Below are positions 35,632 through 47,005 of a DNA stretch of 64,000 nt, in pieces. The notes under the pieces were generated by a model. It did not search any database. It saw only the letters and a list, made by a program, of their open reading frames with translations, and had not been told where the DNA came from. A program made the translations under genes and the position numbers. The stretch is taken from NCBI RefSeq assembly GCF_900111965.1, contig NZ_FOJT01000001.1:310001-374000 (forward strand), written 5' to 3'. The number at the start of each line of letters is the position of its first letter. Position 1 is the first letter of the stretch. This DNA comes from Flavobacterium swingsii. GTDB lineage: Bacteria > Bacteroidota > Bacteroidia > Flavobacteriales > Flavobacteriaceae.

Positions 35632-37221
35632 ATGAGTTTCCTTAAAGAAATAGAACGCAGAAGAACTTTTGGTATTATTTCGCACCCCGATGCTGGTAAA
35701 ACAACATTGACCGAAAAACTTTTACTTTTTGGTGGTGCCATACAAGAAGCTGGTGCTGTAAAAAACAATAAAATCAAGAAAGGTGCTACTTCCGATTTTA
35801 TGGAAATAGAACGTCAGAGAGGAATTTCGGTTTCTACTTCAGTTTTAGCATTTATATATAAAGACAAAAAAATTAATATTCTGGACACACCAGGACACAA
35901 GGATTTTGCAGAAGATACTTTTAGAACATTAACTGCTGTAGATAGTGTTATTGTTGTTATCGATGTTGCCAAAGGAGTCGAAGAACAAACAGAAAAACTC
36001 GTTGCCGTTTGTAGAATGCGAAAAATTCCTATTCTCGTTTTTATAAACAAACTAGATAGAGAAGGAAAAGACGCTTTCGATTTGATGGACGAAGTGGAGC
36101 AAAAACTTGGTTTGACTGTTACTCCTATGAGTTTTCCGATAGGAATGGGTTACGATTTTCAGGGAATATATAATATTTGGGAAAAGAACATTAATCTTTT
36201 TAGTAGTGATAGCCGAAAAAACATTGATGATGTTGTGGCTATTTCTGATGTACAAAGTCCTGAATTAGAAAAAATAATTGGTCAGAAACCAGCTGATGAA
36301 CTTCGAGAGAATTTAGAATTACTTACCGAAGTTTATCCGCCATTTGACAGACAAGATTACCTTGACGGGAAATTGCAGCCTGTATTTTTTGGTTCGGCAT
36401 TAAATAATTTTGGAGTTCGAGAATTACTAGATTGTTTTGTAGAAATTGCTCCATCACCAAGACCAAAAGAATCGGAAACGAGATTGGTAAATCCTACCGA
36501 AGAAAAATTATCTGGATTTGTGTTTAAAATTCATGCTAATATGGATCCTAAACATAGAGACAGACTGGCTTTTGTAAAAATTGTATCTGGAACTTTCGAG
36601 AGAAACAAACCTTATTTGCACGTTCGTCAAGGAAAAAATTTAAAATTTTCTAGTCCAAATGCATTTTTTGCTGAGAAAAAAGAAATTGTAGACATTTCCT
36701 ATCCTGGAGATATTGTAGGTTTACACGATACAGGAAACTTCAAAATTGGAGATACTTTGACAGAAGGCGAACAAATGAGTTTCAAAGGAATTCCGAGCTT
36801 TTCGCCAGAACATTTTAGATATATTAACAATGCCGATCCGCTAAAAGCCAAACAACTTGACAAAGGAATTGACCAGTTGATGGACGAAGGTGTTGCTCAG
36901 TTATTTACTTTAGAAATGAATAATCGAAAAATTATTGGAACCGTTGGAGCGCTTCAATACGAAGTAATTCAGTACCGATTAGAGCACGAATATGGTGCAA
37001 AATGTACTTACGAGAATTTCCCTGTTCACAAAGCTTGTTGGGTAAAACCTACCGATCCTAAAAGTGAAGAATTTAAAGAGTTTAGACGTATCAAACAGAA
37101 ATTCTTGGCACACGACAAATACAAACAATTGGTATTTCTTGCCGATAGTGATTTTACTATCCAAATGACACAAAGCAAATTTCCAAATGTAAAGTTATTT
37201 TTTACTTCGGAATTTGATTAA
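35632..37221 (+). CDS. prfC: Peptide chain release factor 3 (RF3)
   Basis: From the ATG at 35632 (MSFLKEIERRRTFGIISHPD), 529 residues, the normal RF3 length. GTPase motifs: G1 SHPDAGKTT (17-25), G3 DTPGHKDF and G4 NKLDREG; the C-terminal domain has the RF3-type FSPEHFRYI segment. RF3 uses GTP to recycle RF1/RF2 from the ribosome after peptide release. A longer frame with a GTG at 35581 exists, but the promoter box lies inside it. It is a single-gene unit with a shared terminator downstream. Confidence 0.95.
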   Translation: MSFLKEIERRRTFGIISHPDAGKTTLTEKLLLFGGAIQEAGAVKNNKIKKGATSDFMEIERQRGISVSTSVLAFIYKDKKINILDTPGHKDFAEDTFRTLTAVDSVIVVIDVAKGVEEQTEKLVAVCRMRKIPILVFINKLDREGKDAFDLMDEVEQKLGLTVTPMSFPIGMGYDFQGIYNIWEKNINLFSSDSRKNIDDVVAISDVQSPELEKIIGQKPADELRENLELLTEVYPPFDRQDYLDGKLQPVFFGSALNNFGVRELLDCFVEIAPSPRPKESETRLVNPTEEKLSGFVFKIHANMDPKHRDRLAFVKIVSGTFERNKPYLHVRQGKNLKFSSPNAFFAEKKEIVDISYPGDIVGLHDTGNFKIGDTLTEGEQMSFKGIPSFSPEHFRYINNADPLKAKQLDKGIDQLMDEGVAQLFTLEMNNRKIIGTVGALQYEVIQYRLEHEYGAKCTYENFPVHKACWVKPTDPKSEEFKEFRRIKQKFLAHDKYKQLVFLADSDFTIQMTQSKFPNVKLFFTSEFD

Positions 37222-37246
37222 TTAGTTTTAGGTTTTTGATTAAAAT

Positions 37247-37281
37247 AAAAAATCCCATTCGTTTTCACGAATGGGATTTTT
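37247..37281. terminator. Bidirectional terminator between prfC and the 1549-aa protein gene
   Basis: Arms aaaaatcccattcg (37248-37261) and cgaatgggattttt (37268-37281), loop ttttca, with A/T runs both sides; convergent genes. Confidence 0.88.
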
Positions 37282-37301
37282 AGTTATTCTCTAACTAAGA
37301 A

Positions 37302-40300
37302 TTACCTTTTTACAACTTTGACAGTTTTAGAGGCTTTTTCTGAAGAAACTTTTACTAAATAAGTACCAGCGTTTAATCCTGACATATCTATTTGAGTAGA
37401 TGTAGCAGTTACTTTTTTAGTTAAGACTTGTTGTCCTAACAAATTAAATACTGAAACACTTGTCAAGTCTGAAGTATATTCAATGTTCAATACATTGCTT
37501 ACTGGATTTGGATAAGCTTTGAAACCGTCAGCCAAATCAAATTGATTTACACTTAATAAAGTAAACTCATCTGCACCCATATCTGGAGTTCCTGATCTAA
37601 CATCTCCATCAATATCATTAGTAACAGCAGCAATCATTGTTCCTAAATTATCCAATCCAGCATTATTAGCTGTATCTAGGTGTAAATTAGTTGCTGATGT
37701 AAATACTGGAGCTACATTTATAGATGCTACATTTTGACCAAAACCAGTTTGAATGTCTGCAATTGTAACTCTATCTGAACCTATAAAACCTAAAACACCT
37801 TGTGCTCCACTTACAGAATAATCATTATAATCGATGTTTGTAAATGCCGTATTTGCAGCAGCAGAATAAATATCATATGTTTTAGCTGCCGCAGCAGTGC
37901 TATTTACAAGATTACTCACAAAGATGTTATTACGTATATCTAAATTACTAGTTGTAGATGATAAGTAAAGCGCTGCAGACAAAGTACCTGAAGCATTTCC
38001 AACAAAGGAACCACTACCTAAATTTACAGTATTATTATATAATTTAATTCCGCCTGTAGTAACAGTTGCTGCTGCAGTTGCTCCAATTCTAATTCCAACT
38101 GTAGAATCACCTGTTAAGGCATTCCAACCATCACCTCTAATATCCGAAATCATATTATTAGAAATTGTAAGGTTACTTGTAGCCGTTCCTGTATTTATAT
38201 TCATACCTTTTCCTCCGTAACCACCTGTACCCGTGTAAGCAATACTTGAAATAGTATTAGCATTAAATGTTGAATTGATAACATTAGCTGCAATGTTAAT
38301 ACCAATTAGATTAGTATTAGTTGGCATTATAATATTGAAAACAGAGTTATTAGTTACTAACAATCCATTATTATTACTAAAAAACATACCAATAAATCCA
38401 ATATAGTCTGCTGCAGTGTTAGATCCTATACTATTTTGAGTAATCACATTTCCTGTTTCCCCAACTGAAGCACCAGCAATTGCAAGTCCGTATTGAGATT
38501 TAGAAATTGCATTATTTTGCATAATACAATTATTATTAGCCGCTTCTGCAACTCCTCCCATTGTAACACCACTACCACTAAAAATACCGACAAACGTTGC
38601 TGCTGTTGGAGCCTGCCCTACGATATTTAAGTTTTTAAATGTATTATTTATAGCTCCATTTGACGCACTTCCACTTCCATTCCATACAACGCCACTAGTA
38701 GTACCTGTATTAGTATTCGAAATTGTTAAATCTCTAGTTGTAGAACCGTTATTAGAACCATCAATCGTAATATAATCAGCACCATTCAATTTGATGATTG
38801 CTGTAGCGTTTGATCCAGAGATTGTAGAAACAACTCCTACAGCTGGCTTAATTGTTAATGTATTGATTGCGCTTGCATCAGCATTTTGGTTAATTGTAAT
38901 TGGGAAAGTTTCTGATGGATAAGTAGCATCAATTAAAGAAAAAGTAACCGCTCCTGTCAAACATTTGAAGTTATAATCCGCAACAGCAGCTGTTAATGTA
39001 GCGTAAGTACCTGTAGTTCCTACAGTATAAACACCATTCAATGGGGTTACTACTGAATAACTAAATGGTGATGTTGGTGCAGTTGACACCGCTGGAGGAT
39101 TAGCTGTAAAACCAGCTGCTCCTGCTGATGGCAAAGCTCCTGTATTTGGTGTTCCTGCATTATCTTGAGCTACAAAATAATAAGTAATAACATCAGCTAA
39201 TACACTTCCTGTTCCAACTGAAAAATTATACACCCCAGCTCCCATAGAAACACCAGTTGCAGCAATATAAGCACCTGCATTTATAGACCAATAAGCCACT
39301 GGCAAACCAATACCTGAAGTAGGCACTCCACTAGCATCAGTAATAGTAGCAGCTATAGTTCTTGACCCTCCCGTACAATCACTACCTACTGCAGTATGAG
39401 CGATTGTTGGACCTACCATATCTAAAAGAATTCCTGCGAATTCATCTGCTCCAATATCAGGAGTAGTTGCATTACGAGCATCTCCGTCAAAATCATCAGT
39501 AACAACTGCTATATTAGCACCCCCACTTTCAATTTGAGTTGCAATAGTAGTATCAATATGTAAGAAATTTACATTAGTACCAGCTGTACTAACAAAATTA
39601 GGATTTTCGCTCGCCGATGAAGAATCACGAGAAGCTACTCTAGTTTTGTAAGCTCCTAAAGTTGCGTCTGTATTTGTACCATCTGTAAAGATATTACTTG
39701 CATAAAATAAGTTATTATTAGATGCTGCTGCATAAGAGGTTAACGTAGTTGATGATCTTCTGTATGCAACCGCTAATCCTGCACCCGCAGTTGTTGAGTT
39801 ATTTACAAAAATATTATTACGCAAAGCAACTGTTGGAGTTGAAGAAGCAGATACAGCACTAGAACCGAACAATGCTCCTGCACTAGTTGCGTTTAACATT
39901 ACTGTATTATTATAAGCATTTACAGTTGTTCCGCCTGTAATATTAATACCGTTTAAAGGATTAGCTGCATTTGCATTTGGTGTTCTTAAATCTCCAATAA
40001 TATTATTATAAGCAGTCACTAAAGTCCCTCCGCTTATAAGGAAACCATTTACCGTTGAAGAAGCGTTACTTCCTGACAAGTCGTAAATTTTATTTTTAAA
40101 TACATTAGTTCCAGCAGCATTTGCTCCACTTACTGTAATACCATTTACAGCAGAAGCACCAGTACTTGATAATGTATTTACACTGTTATTAAAAATAGTG
40201 ATTCCAAGAGATGTGTTACTACATGTTATTCCCGTAACACTTCCTCCAGTTCCAGTAGAAGATAAGTTATTAATTATATTGGAACCAATAGCAATTGATG

Positions 40301-41951
40301 TAGCATTATTTGCCGTACTTCCTATTGTTACACCAGTAATATTACCTTGACCATTAATATTAGTAACTGTGTTATTAGATAGACTTGATACACCACTCCA
40401 ATAAGTAAAATTCATTGCGTTTATTGTAGCCGCCCCAGTTGTCCAGTTATTCAATATATTCCCTGTAACCGTTCTAGTAGGTGCCGTACCTCCATCTGTA
40501 TAATTTATACCTGTAAGGATAGTTGCACCAGTAAGAGTAACATTTGAAAAATTATTGCTCATACAGTTTGAAACTGCACCAGCAACTGTCGAACCATTAT
40601 CCGTTATAAAAATAACTGTTCCACCTGCTCCAGTTTTATTAAAAGCAGTTACAATAGCATTATTATTTACTGCTTTTGTTCCTGTTGCAGCTGCTGTAAA
40701 ACTTTGTGAAATAAAAGTAACACTACCTGTAGTATTTACAGAGATATTACTAAATGTATTGTTATTTATCGTCGTAAATTGATTTGTACTAGCTGTCAAA
40801 ATAAATATTATAGTACCAGATCCTGCAACTGTATGCCCAAAATTATTAAAATCATTATTATTAATATTAAGCGTACTTGTAGCGCTCGCAGATCCAGAAG
40901 GATAATTTATCCCATTCATAGCGCCTGCAATTAATCCAGATCTTAATGAAATATTATTATTATTTATAGTATTTGTAAATGTAGTACCCGTTGGCGGATT
41001 AGAAGAAGCTGCCACCTGAATACCATTTAACGTTCCTGCAGTTACACCACCAACAGAACTTGTAACGGTATTATAAGAAATATTTGTTCCGTTAGAGTTT
41101 CTAACTAAAATTCCATTTACAGTTCCAGATACATTTGCATAACCAGAGAAAGTTCCTGTTGTACCATAGTCTGTAATAGTATTAGCAGTAGCTAAAGAAC
41201 TACCTCCAATATCTAATCCTGTATTTTGGTCTGCCACAGCAGTTGGCCCAACAACAACAATCCCGTTATTAACATTATTAACAGCATTGCTATAAATTTT
41301 CAACCCGTGATTTCCTCCCGTTGCAGTTGTTGCAGTTGCACTTGTTAGTGGAGTTGCAGCAGCGTGAGTAGAATTACTATAAATACCAAAAGTATTTTGA
41401 TACGTTCTGTTTAATGAAATAGTATTGTTCTGAATTGTATTGTTTAGTGCTCCATTTGTAGTGGTTGTATACAACAAAGCAATACCCCACTCAGTCATAT
41501 TATTAGTACCTGCTACCGTAGTTGTGTTAGCGGCATTTTCTTGCATTCTAAAGTTTTGCAAAGTGATATAATCCGCTCCTACTAATTTAAAAATAGCATC
41601 ATTCAATACTCCTGCAACCAAAGCACCTGATGCTGTAATTGTATTTCCACTACCTTGAATAAGGATTGTATTTGTAGCATCACCTTGTGCTGTAATTGCA
41701 TAACCTCCTACAGGTGCAGTTTGAGGATTTACTGGATCTAAAGTTATTACTACTGGACTCGAAATTGTCGCTCCGTTTAGTGCTGTAATCGCTGAATCTA
41801 AATCAGGATATGTTGGATTTAATCCTGAACCACTATTTGTGGTTACTTGTGCTGAAATGCTTTGAAAAGCAAAAAACATTACGAAAATCGCGAACATGGA
41901 CTTCCATGTAAGGACTTTTCGCGTTCGACTTTGAAAGTAATTTTTGTTCAT
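37302..41951 (-). CDS. Giant secreted parallel beta-helix protein with T9SS type A sorting domain
   Basis: 1549 residues. A long signal peptide ends FQSISAQ (residue 35). The body is a run of short Asn/Thr/Ser-rich right-handed beta-helix repeats (N-N-x-I, T-G-I-T-V type), in two blocks. Each block begins with a YP.L..A...L.-like opening and ends in PDIGADEF (about 830) or PDMGADEF (about 1457). Between them is a small Ig-like domain. The last 75 residues (FKAYPNPVSNVLNIEY ... AGTYLVKVSS ... KVVKR) form a type A T9SS sorting domain. Such helices bind or cleave polysaccharides or act as adhesins; no catalytic residues stand out. Confidence 0.86.
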   Translation of the reverse strand: MNKNYFQSRTRKVLTWKSMFAIFVMFFAFQSISAQVTTNSGSGLNPTYPDLDSAITALNGATISSPVVITLDPVNPQTAPVGGYAITAQGDATNTILIQGSGNTITASGALVAGVLNDAIFKLVGADYITLQNFRMQENAANTTTVAGTNNMTEWGIALLYTTTTNGALNNTIQNNTISLNRTYQNTFGIYSNSTHAAATPLTSATATTATGGNHGLKIYSNAVNNVNNGIVVVGPTAVADQNTGLDIGGSSLATANTITDYGTTGTFSGYANVSGTVNGILVRNSNGTNISYNTVTSSVGGVTAGTLNGIQVAASSNPPTGTTFTNTINNNNISLRSGLIAGAMNGINYPSGSASATSTLNINNNDFNNFGHTVAGSGTIIFILTASTNQFTTINNNTFSNISVNTTGSVTFISQSFTAAATGTKAVNNNAIVTAFNKTGAGGTVIFITDNGSTVAGAVSNCMSNNFSNVTLTGATILTGINYTDGGTAPTRTVTGNILNNWTTGAATINAMNFTYWSGVSSLSNNTVTNINGQGNITGVTIGSTANNATSIAIGSNIINNLSSTGTGGSVTGITCSNTSLGITIFNNSVNTLSSTGASAVNGITVSGANAAGTNVFKNKIYDLSGSNASSTVNGFLISGGTLVTAYNNIIGDLRTPNANAANPLNGINITGGTTVNAYNNTVMLNATSAGALFGSSAVSASSTPTVALRNNIFVNNSTTAGAGLAVAYRRSSTTLTSYAAASNNNLFYASNIFTDGTNTDATLGAYKTRVASRDSSSASENPNFVSTAGTNVNFLHIDTTIATQIESGGANIAVVTDDFDGDARNATTPDIGADEFAGILLDMVGPTIAHTAVGSDCTGGSRTIAATITDASGVPTSGIGLPVAYWSINAGAYIAATGVSMGAGVYNFSVGTGSVLADVITYYFVAQDNAGTPNTGALPSAGAAGFTANPPAVSTAPTSPFSYSVVTPLNGVYTVGTTGTYATLTAAVADYNFKCLTGAVTFSLIDATYPSETFPITINQNADASAINTLTIKPAVGVVSTISGSNATAIIKLNGADYITIDGSNNGSTTRDLTISNTNTGTTSGVVWNGSGSASNGAINNTFKNLNIVGQAPTAATFVGIFSGSGVTMGGVAEAANNNCIMQNNAISKSQYGLAIAGASVGETGNVITQNSIGSNTAADYIGFIGMFFSNNNGLLVTNNSVFNIIMPTNTNLIGINIAANVINSTFNANTISSIAYTGTGGYGGKGMNINTGTATSNLTISNNMISDIRGDGWNALTGDSTVGIRIGATAAATVTTGGIKLYNNTVNLGSGSFVGNASGTLSAALYLSSTTSNLDIRNNIFVSNLVNSTAAAAKTYDIYSAAANTAFTNIDYNDYSVSGAQGVLGFIGSDRVTIADIQTGFGQNVASINVAPVFTSATNLHLDTANNAGLDNLGTMIAAVTNDIDGDVRSGTPDMGADEFTLLSVNQFDLADGFKAYPNPVSNVLNIEYTSDLTSVSVFNLLGQQVLTKKVTATSTQIDMSGLNAGTYLVKVSSEKASKTVKVVKR

Positions 41952-41982
41952 ATTTGTATAATTTTGGTTTGATTAATAAACT

Positions 41983-41990
41983 CAAATCTA
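41983..41990 (-). promoter_or_regulatory. Promoter -7 element of the 1549-aa protein gene
   Basis: Minus-strand TAGATTTG, 32 bases before the start codon at 41951. Confidence 0.5.
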
Positions 41991-42016
41991 CAAAAAAAAT
42001 ACATGCAAAAAAAGAA

Positions 42017-42039
42017 AACCTTTTCAAAATGAAAAGGTT
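42017..42039 (-). terminator. Terminator after the DUF3467 gene
   Basis: Arms aaccttttca and tgaaaaggtt, followed on the minus strand by TTCTTTTTTT. It probably ends the rpoBC-DUF3467 unit. Confidence 0.75.
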
Positions 42040-42045
42040 ATAAAA

Positions 42046-42354
42046 TTATGCTTGACCAGCAGCGCCAAAATTAAGCGGAATGGCTGGTTGCTCTGATTCG
42101 ACAATTTTTCCGTTTACGCTTTCAAATCGTTGAATATTTTCAGCAATGGCTTTAACCAATCGTTTGGCATGTTGTGGCGTGAGTATGATTCTCGATTTTA
42201 CTTTTGCTTTTGGCACACCTGGCATAATATTCACAAAATCCAAAACAAATTCTGTATTTGAGTGGTTTATTATAGCAAGATTAGAGTAAATTCCGTCGGC
42301 TGTAGCTTCATCTAATTCGATATTGATTTGTCCTTGTTGGTTATTTTCGCTCAT
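42046..42354 (-). CDS. DUF3467 family protein
   Basis: 102 residues beginning MSENNQQGQINIELDEATADGIYSNLAIINHSNTEF..., a clear match to the DUF3467 family. Its presence right after rpoC (99 bp, with a terminator-like hairpin between) is a common arrangement in Flavobacteriia. The function is unknown. The small, acidic, largely beta protein may relate to transcription, but this rests on position only. Confidence 0.85.
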   Translation of the reverse strand: MSENNQQGQINIELDEATADGIYSNLAIINHSNTEFVLDFVNIMPGVPKAKVKSRIILTPQHAKRLVKAIAENIQRFESVNGKIVESEQPAIPLNFGAAGQA

Positions 42355-42384
42355 TTTTTTTATTTTTTAAATTGGTTAAAACTA

Positions 42385-42420
42385 AAATCCTAATAACTCA
42401 ATAAAGAGTTATTAGGATTT
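42385..42420 (-). terminator. Hairpin between rpoC and the DUF3467 gene
   Basis: Perfect 15-bp arms (42385/42386-42399 and 42406-42420). The following T run is broken (TTTTAGTTTT), so partial termination is likely. Confidence 0.65.
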
Positions 42421-42453
42421 ATAAATATAATTAAGAATATTTAATTATTTGAA

Positions 42454-45400
42454 TTAATAATTGAATTCTTCTTTTGCAACCATCAAATCATTGTATTCTT
42501 CTTTAGACCCTACAATTGTATTGTCATATTCTCTCATACCTGTACCGGCTGGGATTCTGTGTCCTACAATTACATTTTCTTTAAGACCTTCTAAGTAATC
42601 TACTTTACCTGCAACAGCAGCTTCGTTAAGTACTTTAGTTGTTTCTTGGAAAGAAGCCGCAGAAATAAACGATTTAGTTTGTAACGATGCTCTAGTAATA
42701 CCTTGTAATACTGGAGTTGCCGTTGCTGTGATAACATCACGAGCTACAACTAAATTTTTATCTGTACGTTTCAACAATGAATTTTCGTCACGCAATTCAC
42801 GTGGAGAAATAATTTGACCCGCTTTTAAGTTACTAGAATCTCCAGCGTCTTCAACTACTTTCATTCCGTATAATTTATCGTTTTCGACGATAAAATCTTT
42901 AGTATGAATTAATTGATCCTCTAAGAATAAAGTATCTCCTGGATCTTGAACTCTCACTTTACGCATCATTTGACGTATTACTACTTCAAAGTGTTTATCG
43001 TTGATTTTTACTCCTTGCAAACGGTAAACTTCTTGAATTTCGTTAACCAAATACTGTTGTACAGCTGCTGGTCCTTGAATTCTTAAGATATCGTCTGGTG
43101 TGATTGCACCATCAGACAAAGGAACTCCTGCTCTTACGAAGTCATTTTCTTGTACCAAAATTTGACTTGATAATTTAACTAGGTATTTCTTGATTTCACC
43201 AAATTTAGATTCGATTACAATCTCACGGTTACCTCTTTTGATTTTTCCAAAAGAAACAACACCATCAATTTCTGAAACTACAGCTGGGTTTGAAGGATTA
43301 CGAGCTTCTAACAACTCAGTAATTCTTGGTAAACCTCCTGTAATATCCCCAGTTTTTGATGAACGACGTGGTATTTTTACTAAAATCTTACCTGCTTTAA
43401 TTTTCTCACCGTCATTTACCATAAGGTGGGCTCCTACAGGTAAGTTGTACGAACGAATAAGTTCGCCATCTTTACCATAAACCAATAAAGTAGGTATTAA
43501 TTTTTTATTTCTTCCTTCAGAAATTACTTTTTCTTGGAAACCTGTTTGCTCATCGATTTCGACCATGAACGATTGTCCTTGTTCTAAATCTTCGTAAGCA
43601 ATTTTTCCAGTAAACTCAGAAACAATAACTCCATTATATGGATCCCATTTACAAATTACATCTCCTTTTGCTACAGCTTGTGCATCAGTTACAAAAATAC
43701 TTGAACCATAAGGAATGTTATTTGTAGCAAGAAGAATTCCAGTTTTTTGGTCGATTAATTTCATTTCCGTAGAACGAGAAATTACAATATCAACAGCATT
43801 ACCGTCAGTATCTTCGCCTTTTACAGTTTTTAAATCTTCGATTTCTAAACGTCCTGCAAATTTTGCAACAATGCTAGATTCTTCAGAAATACCACCCGCA
43901 ACCCCTCCAACGTGGAAAGTACGAAGTGTTAACTGTGTTCCTGGTTCTCCAATAGATTGTGCAGCAATTACTCCAACTGCTTCACCTCTTTGAGTCATTT
44001 TTCCTGTAGCTAAGTTACGTCCGTAACATTTAGCACAAATTCCTTTCGTAGCTTCACAAACAAGTGGCGAACGTACTTCTACTTTTTCCACTGGAGAAGC
44101 TTCAATAACTTTCATTATTGCTTCAGTAATTTGCTCACCTGCATGAACTAATATATCGTTAGTCAAAGGATTTACAACGTCTTGTAAAACAACACGTCCT
44201 AAAATTCTTTCTCCTAATGTTTCAACAATTTCTTCGTTCTTTTTCAATGCAGAAACTTCTACACCTCTTAAAGTACCACAATCTTCGATGTTTACAATTA
44301 CGTCTTGAGAAACGTCATGTAATCTACGAGTTAAGTAACCAGCATCCGCCGTTTTAAGGGCAGTATCCGCAAGACCTTTACGCGCACCGTGAGTAGAAAT
44401 AAAGTACTCAAGGATAGAAAGCCCTTCTTTAAAGTTAGAAAGAATCGGGTTTTCGATAATTTCACCACCACCAGCAGTCGATTTTTTAGGCTTAGCCATC
44501 AAACCACGCATACCAGTTAACTGACGAATTTGTTCTTTAGATCCCCTTGCTCCAGAGTCAAGCATCATATACACTGAGTTGAAACCTTGTTGGTCTTCTC
44601 TAATGTTTTTCATTGCTAATTCTGTTAATTGAGCATTTGCTGAAGTCCAGATATCAATAACTTGGTTGTAACGTTCGTTATTGGTAATAAGTCCCATATT
44701 ATAGTTCCCAGAAATTCCTTCTACTTGTGCTCTTGCATCTGCAATAAGCTGCGTTTTTTGTTCTGGAATTCTAATATCACCAAGAGAGAATGACAATCCA
44801 CCTTTGAAGGCAAATTTGTAACCCATATCTTTAATGTTATCAAGGAAAGCTGCCGTTGTAGGAACATTTGTTACTGCAAGGATTTTTCCAATAATATCAC
44901 GTAAGTTTTTCTTAGTTAATACATCATTTATATATCCTGCTGCTTCTGGTACCACTTCATTAAATAATACACGACCTGCAGTGGTTTGGATAATTTTATT
45001 TACTAATTCTCCTTCTTCGTTGAAATCTTTCGCTCTAATTTTAACACGAGCATTTAATTCTAATCTTCCTTCGTTTAAAGCAATATTTACTTCTTCGGCA
45101 GAATAGAAAACTAAATCTTGTCCTAAAATTACATGCTCAGGAGTTGAGATACGTTCTTTGGTCATATAATATAAACCCAAAACCATATCCTGAGAAGGTA
45201 CAGTAACCGGCGCACCATTTGCTGGATTTAAGATATTGTGTGAAGCCAACATTAACAATTGTGCTTCCAAAATAGCTTCTGGTCCTAACGGTAAGTGAAC
45301 TGCCATTTGATCCCCATCAAAATCCGCATTAAATGCAGTACAAACTAAAGGGTGCAATTGGATTGCTTTTCCTTCAATTAATTTTGGTTGGAAAGCTTGG

Positions 45401-46773
45401 ATACCTAATCTGTGCAAAGTAGGAGCACGATTCAGTAATACTGGGTGACCTTTAATTACATTTTCAAGAATATCCCAAACTACTGGTTCTTTTTTATCTA
45501 TTATTTTCTTTGCAGATTTAACAGTTTTTACAATTCCACGTTCTATCAATTTACGGATAACGAATGGTTTGTATAATTCGGCTGCCATATCTTTTGGGAT
45601 ACCACATTCGAATAATTTCAATTCAGGTCCAACAACAATTACCGAACGAGCAGAATAATCGACACGTTTTCCAAGTAAGTTTTGACGGAAACGTCCTTGC
45701 TTACCTTTCAAGGAATCAGATAATGATTTTAATGGTCTGTTAGATTCTGTTTTTACAGCAGATGCTTTACGAGTATTATCGAAAAGTGAATCTACAGATT
45801 CTTGCAACATACGTTTTTCGTTTCTTAAGATAACCTCTGGAGCTTTTATCTCCATTAATCTTTTTAGACGGTTGTTACGTATAATTACACGACGGTATAA
45901 ATCATTTAAATCTGAAGTTGCAAAACGACCTCCATCAAGTGGCACAAGTGGACGCAATTCTGGTGGAATAACTGGAACGACTTTCATAATCATCCATTCA
46001 GGACGATTTTCTCTGTTCAAGTTAGACTCACGGAAAGATTCAACAACTTGTAATCTTTTTAATGCTTCAGTTTTTCTTTGTTTTGATGTTTCGTTGTTAG
46101 CTGAGTGACGCAATTGATAAGACAACTCATCAAGATCGATACGAGCTAATAAATCCATAATACACTCTGCTCCCATTTTGGCAACAAATTTATTAGGATC
46201 AAAATCATCAAGGTATTGATTGTCTGCTGGTAAAGTGTCAAGAATATTTAAGTATTCTTCTTCTGTTAAGAAATCTAATCTTTTGATTGATTCTCCTTCT
46301 GCATTTTGAGCAATACCAGCTTGAATTACTACGTATCTTTCGTAGTAAATAATCATATCTAATTTCTTAGATGGTAATCCAAGAATGTAACCAATTTTGT
46401 TTGGAAGTGAACGGAAGTACCAGATATGAGCGATTGGCACAACAAGGTTGATGTGTCCTACTCTGTCTCTACGTACTTTTTTCTCGGTAACTTCTACTCC
46501 ACAACGGTCACAAACAATTCCTTTGTATCGGATTCTTTTGTATTTTCCACAAGCACATTCGAAATCTTTTACTGGTCCGAAAATTCGTTCGCAGAAAAGA
46601 CCATCACGTTCTGGTTTGTGAGTTCTATAGTTGATAGTTTCTGGCTTCAAAACTTCTCCTCTTGACTCTGCCAAGATAGATTCTGGTGAAGCTAATCCTA
46701 TCGAGATTTTGTTGAATCTTTTTACTGGATTCTTATCTCTATTATTGTTTGTATTACTTCTATTATTCATCAT
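42454..46773 (-). CDS. rpoC: DNA-directed RNA polymerase subunit beta'
   Basis: 1439 residues. The zinc-binding cysteines of the N-terminal finger are C73, C75, C88 and C91. The absolutely conserved NADFDGDQM (482-490) holds the three Asp that bind the catalytic Mg2+. The C-terminal zinc site appears as [14 protein letters not shown]. With beta it forms the polymerase active centre. It follows rpoB after 232 bp, an unusually long gap for this pair, and starts with two Met codons in a row. Confidence 0.97.
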   Translation of the reverse strand: MMNNRSNTNNNRDKNPVKRFNKISIGLASPESILAESRGEVLKPETINYRTHKPERDGLFCERIFGPVKDFECACGKYKRIRYKGIVCDRCGVEVTEKKVRRDRVGHINLVVPIAHIWYFRSLPNKIGYILGLPSKKLDMIIYYERYVVIQAGIAQNAEGESIKRLDFLTEEEYLNILDTLPADNQYLDDFDPNKFVAKMGAECIMDLLARIDLDELSYQLRHSANNETSKQRKTEALKRLQVVESFRESNLNRENRPEWMIMKVVPVIPPELRPLVPLDGGRFATSDLNDLYRRVIIRNNRLKRLMEIKAPEVILRNEKRMLQESVDSLFDNTRKASAVKTESNRPLKSLSDSLKGKQGRFRQNLLGKRVDYSARSVIVVGPELKLFECGIPKDMAAELYKPFVIRKLIERGIVKTVKSAKKIIDKKEPVVWDILENVIKGHPVLLNRAPTLHRLGIQAFQPKLIEGKAIQLHPLVCTAFNADFDGDQMAVHLPLGPEAILEAQLLMLASHNILNPANGAPVTVPSQDMVLGLYYMTKERISTPEHVILGQDLVFYSAEEVNIALNEGRLELNARVKIRAKDFNEEGELVNKIIQTTAGRVLFNEVVPEAAGYINDVLTKKNLRDIIGKILAVTNVPTTAAFLDNIKDMGYKFAFKGGLSFSLGDIRIPEQKTQLIADARAQVEGISGNYNMGLITNNERYNQVIDIWTSANAQLTELAMKNIREDQQGFNSVYMMLDSGARGSKEQIRQLTGMRGLMAKPKKSTAGGGEIIENPILSNFKEGLSILEYFISTHGARKGLADTALKTADAGYLTRRLHDVSQDVIVNIEDCGTLRGVEVSALKKNEEIVETLGERILGRVVLQDVVNPLTNDILVHAGEQITEAIMKVIEASPVEKVEVRSPLVCEATKGICAKCYGRNLATGKMTQRGEAVGVIAAQSIGEPGTQLTLRTFHVGGVAGGISEESSIVAKFAGRLEIEDLKTVKGEDTDGNAVDIVISRSTEMKLIDQKTGILLATNNIPYGSSIFVTDAQAVAKGDVICKWDPYNGVIVSEFTGKIAYEDLEQGQSFMVEIDEQTGFQEKVISEGRNKKLIPTLLVYGKDGELIRSYNLPVGAHLMVNDGEKIKAGKILVKIPRRSSKTGDITGGLPRITELLEARNPSNPAVVSEIDGVVSFGKIKRGNREIVIESKFGEIKKYLVKLSSQILVQENDFVRAGVPLSDGAITPDDILRIQGPAAVQQYLVNEIQEVYRLQGVKINDKHFEVVIRQMMRKVRVQDPGDTLFLEDQLIHTKDFIVENDKLYGMKVVEDAGDSSNLKAGQIISPRELRDENSLLKRTDKNLVVARDVITATATPVLQGITRASLQTKSFISAASFQETTKVLNEAAVAGKVDYLEGLKENVIVGHRIPAGTGMREYDNTIVGSKEEYNDLMVAKEEFNY

Positions 46774-46960
46774 AGTTTTTACTATTGATTTATTTGCAAT
46801 TAAAAATTGATTTTAGATTGATGATTAAATTCATTTCCTCTATTACCTCGGATTACTTCTCTAAACTTCAAATAAATTTTGAAGTGCTAATTATTAAGTA
46901 TTAATAAAAAATCGGAACGGATTACGGGTATAAATCCTAAAAACCTTTATAAATGCCAAA

Positions 46961-46988
46961 GTAGAGCCGTTACAATTAACGTCTCTAC
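46961..46988. repeat. Palindrome GTAGAGnCGTT...AACGTCTCTAC inside the rpoB-rpoC gap
   Basis: Arms gtagagccgtt and aacgtctctac pair with one mismatch around a 6-base loop. It resembles the widespread GTAGAGACG palindromic repeat. A second small inverted repeat (acttcaaa/tttgaagt) lies at 46865-46885 in the same gap. Confidence 0.6.
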
Positions 46989-47005
46989 CTGTGACAAATT
47001 ATTAT

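Noticed and set aside
37302..41951. Possible CRISPR or tandem DNA repeat from repeated ATTATTA and CCTGT tracts
   Set aside because: They come from Asn/Ile/Thr codons of beta-helix repeats and are irregular in spacing.
46774..47005. Riboswitch or ribosomal protein leader in the rpoB-rpoC gap
   Set aside because: Only palindromic repeats; no recognisable conserved RNA structure.
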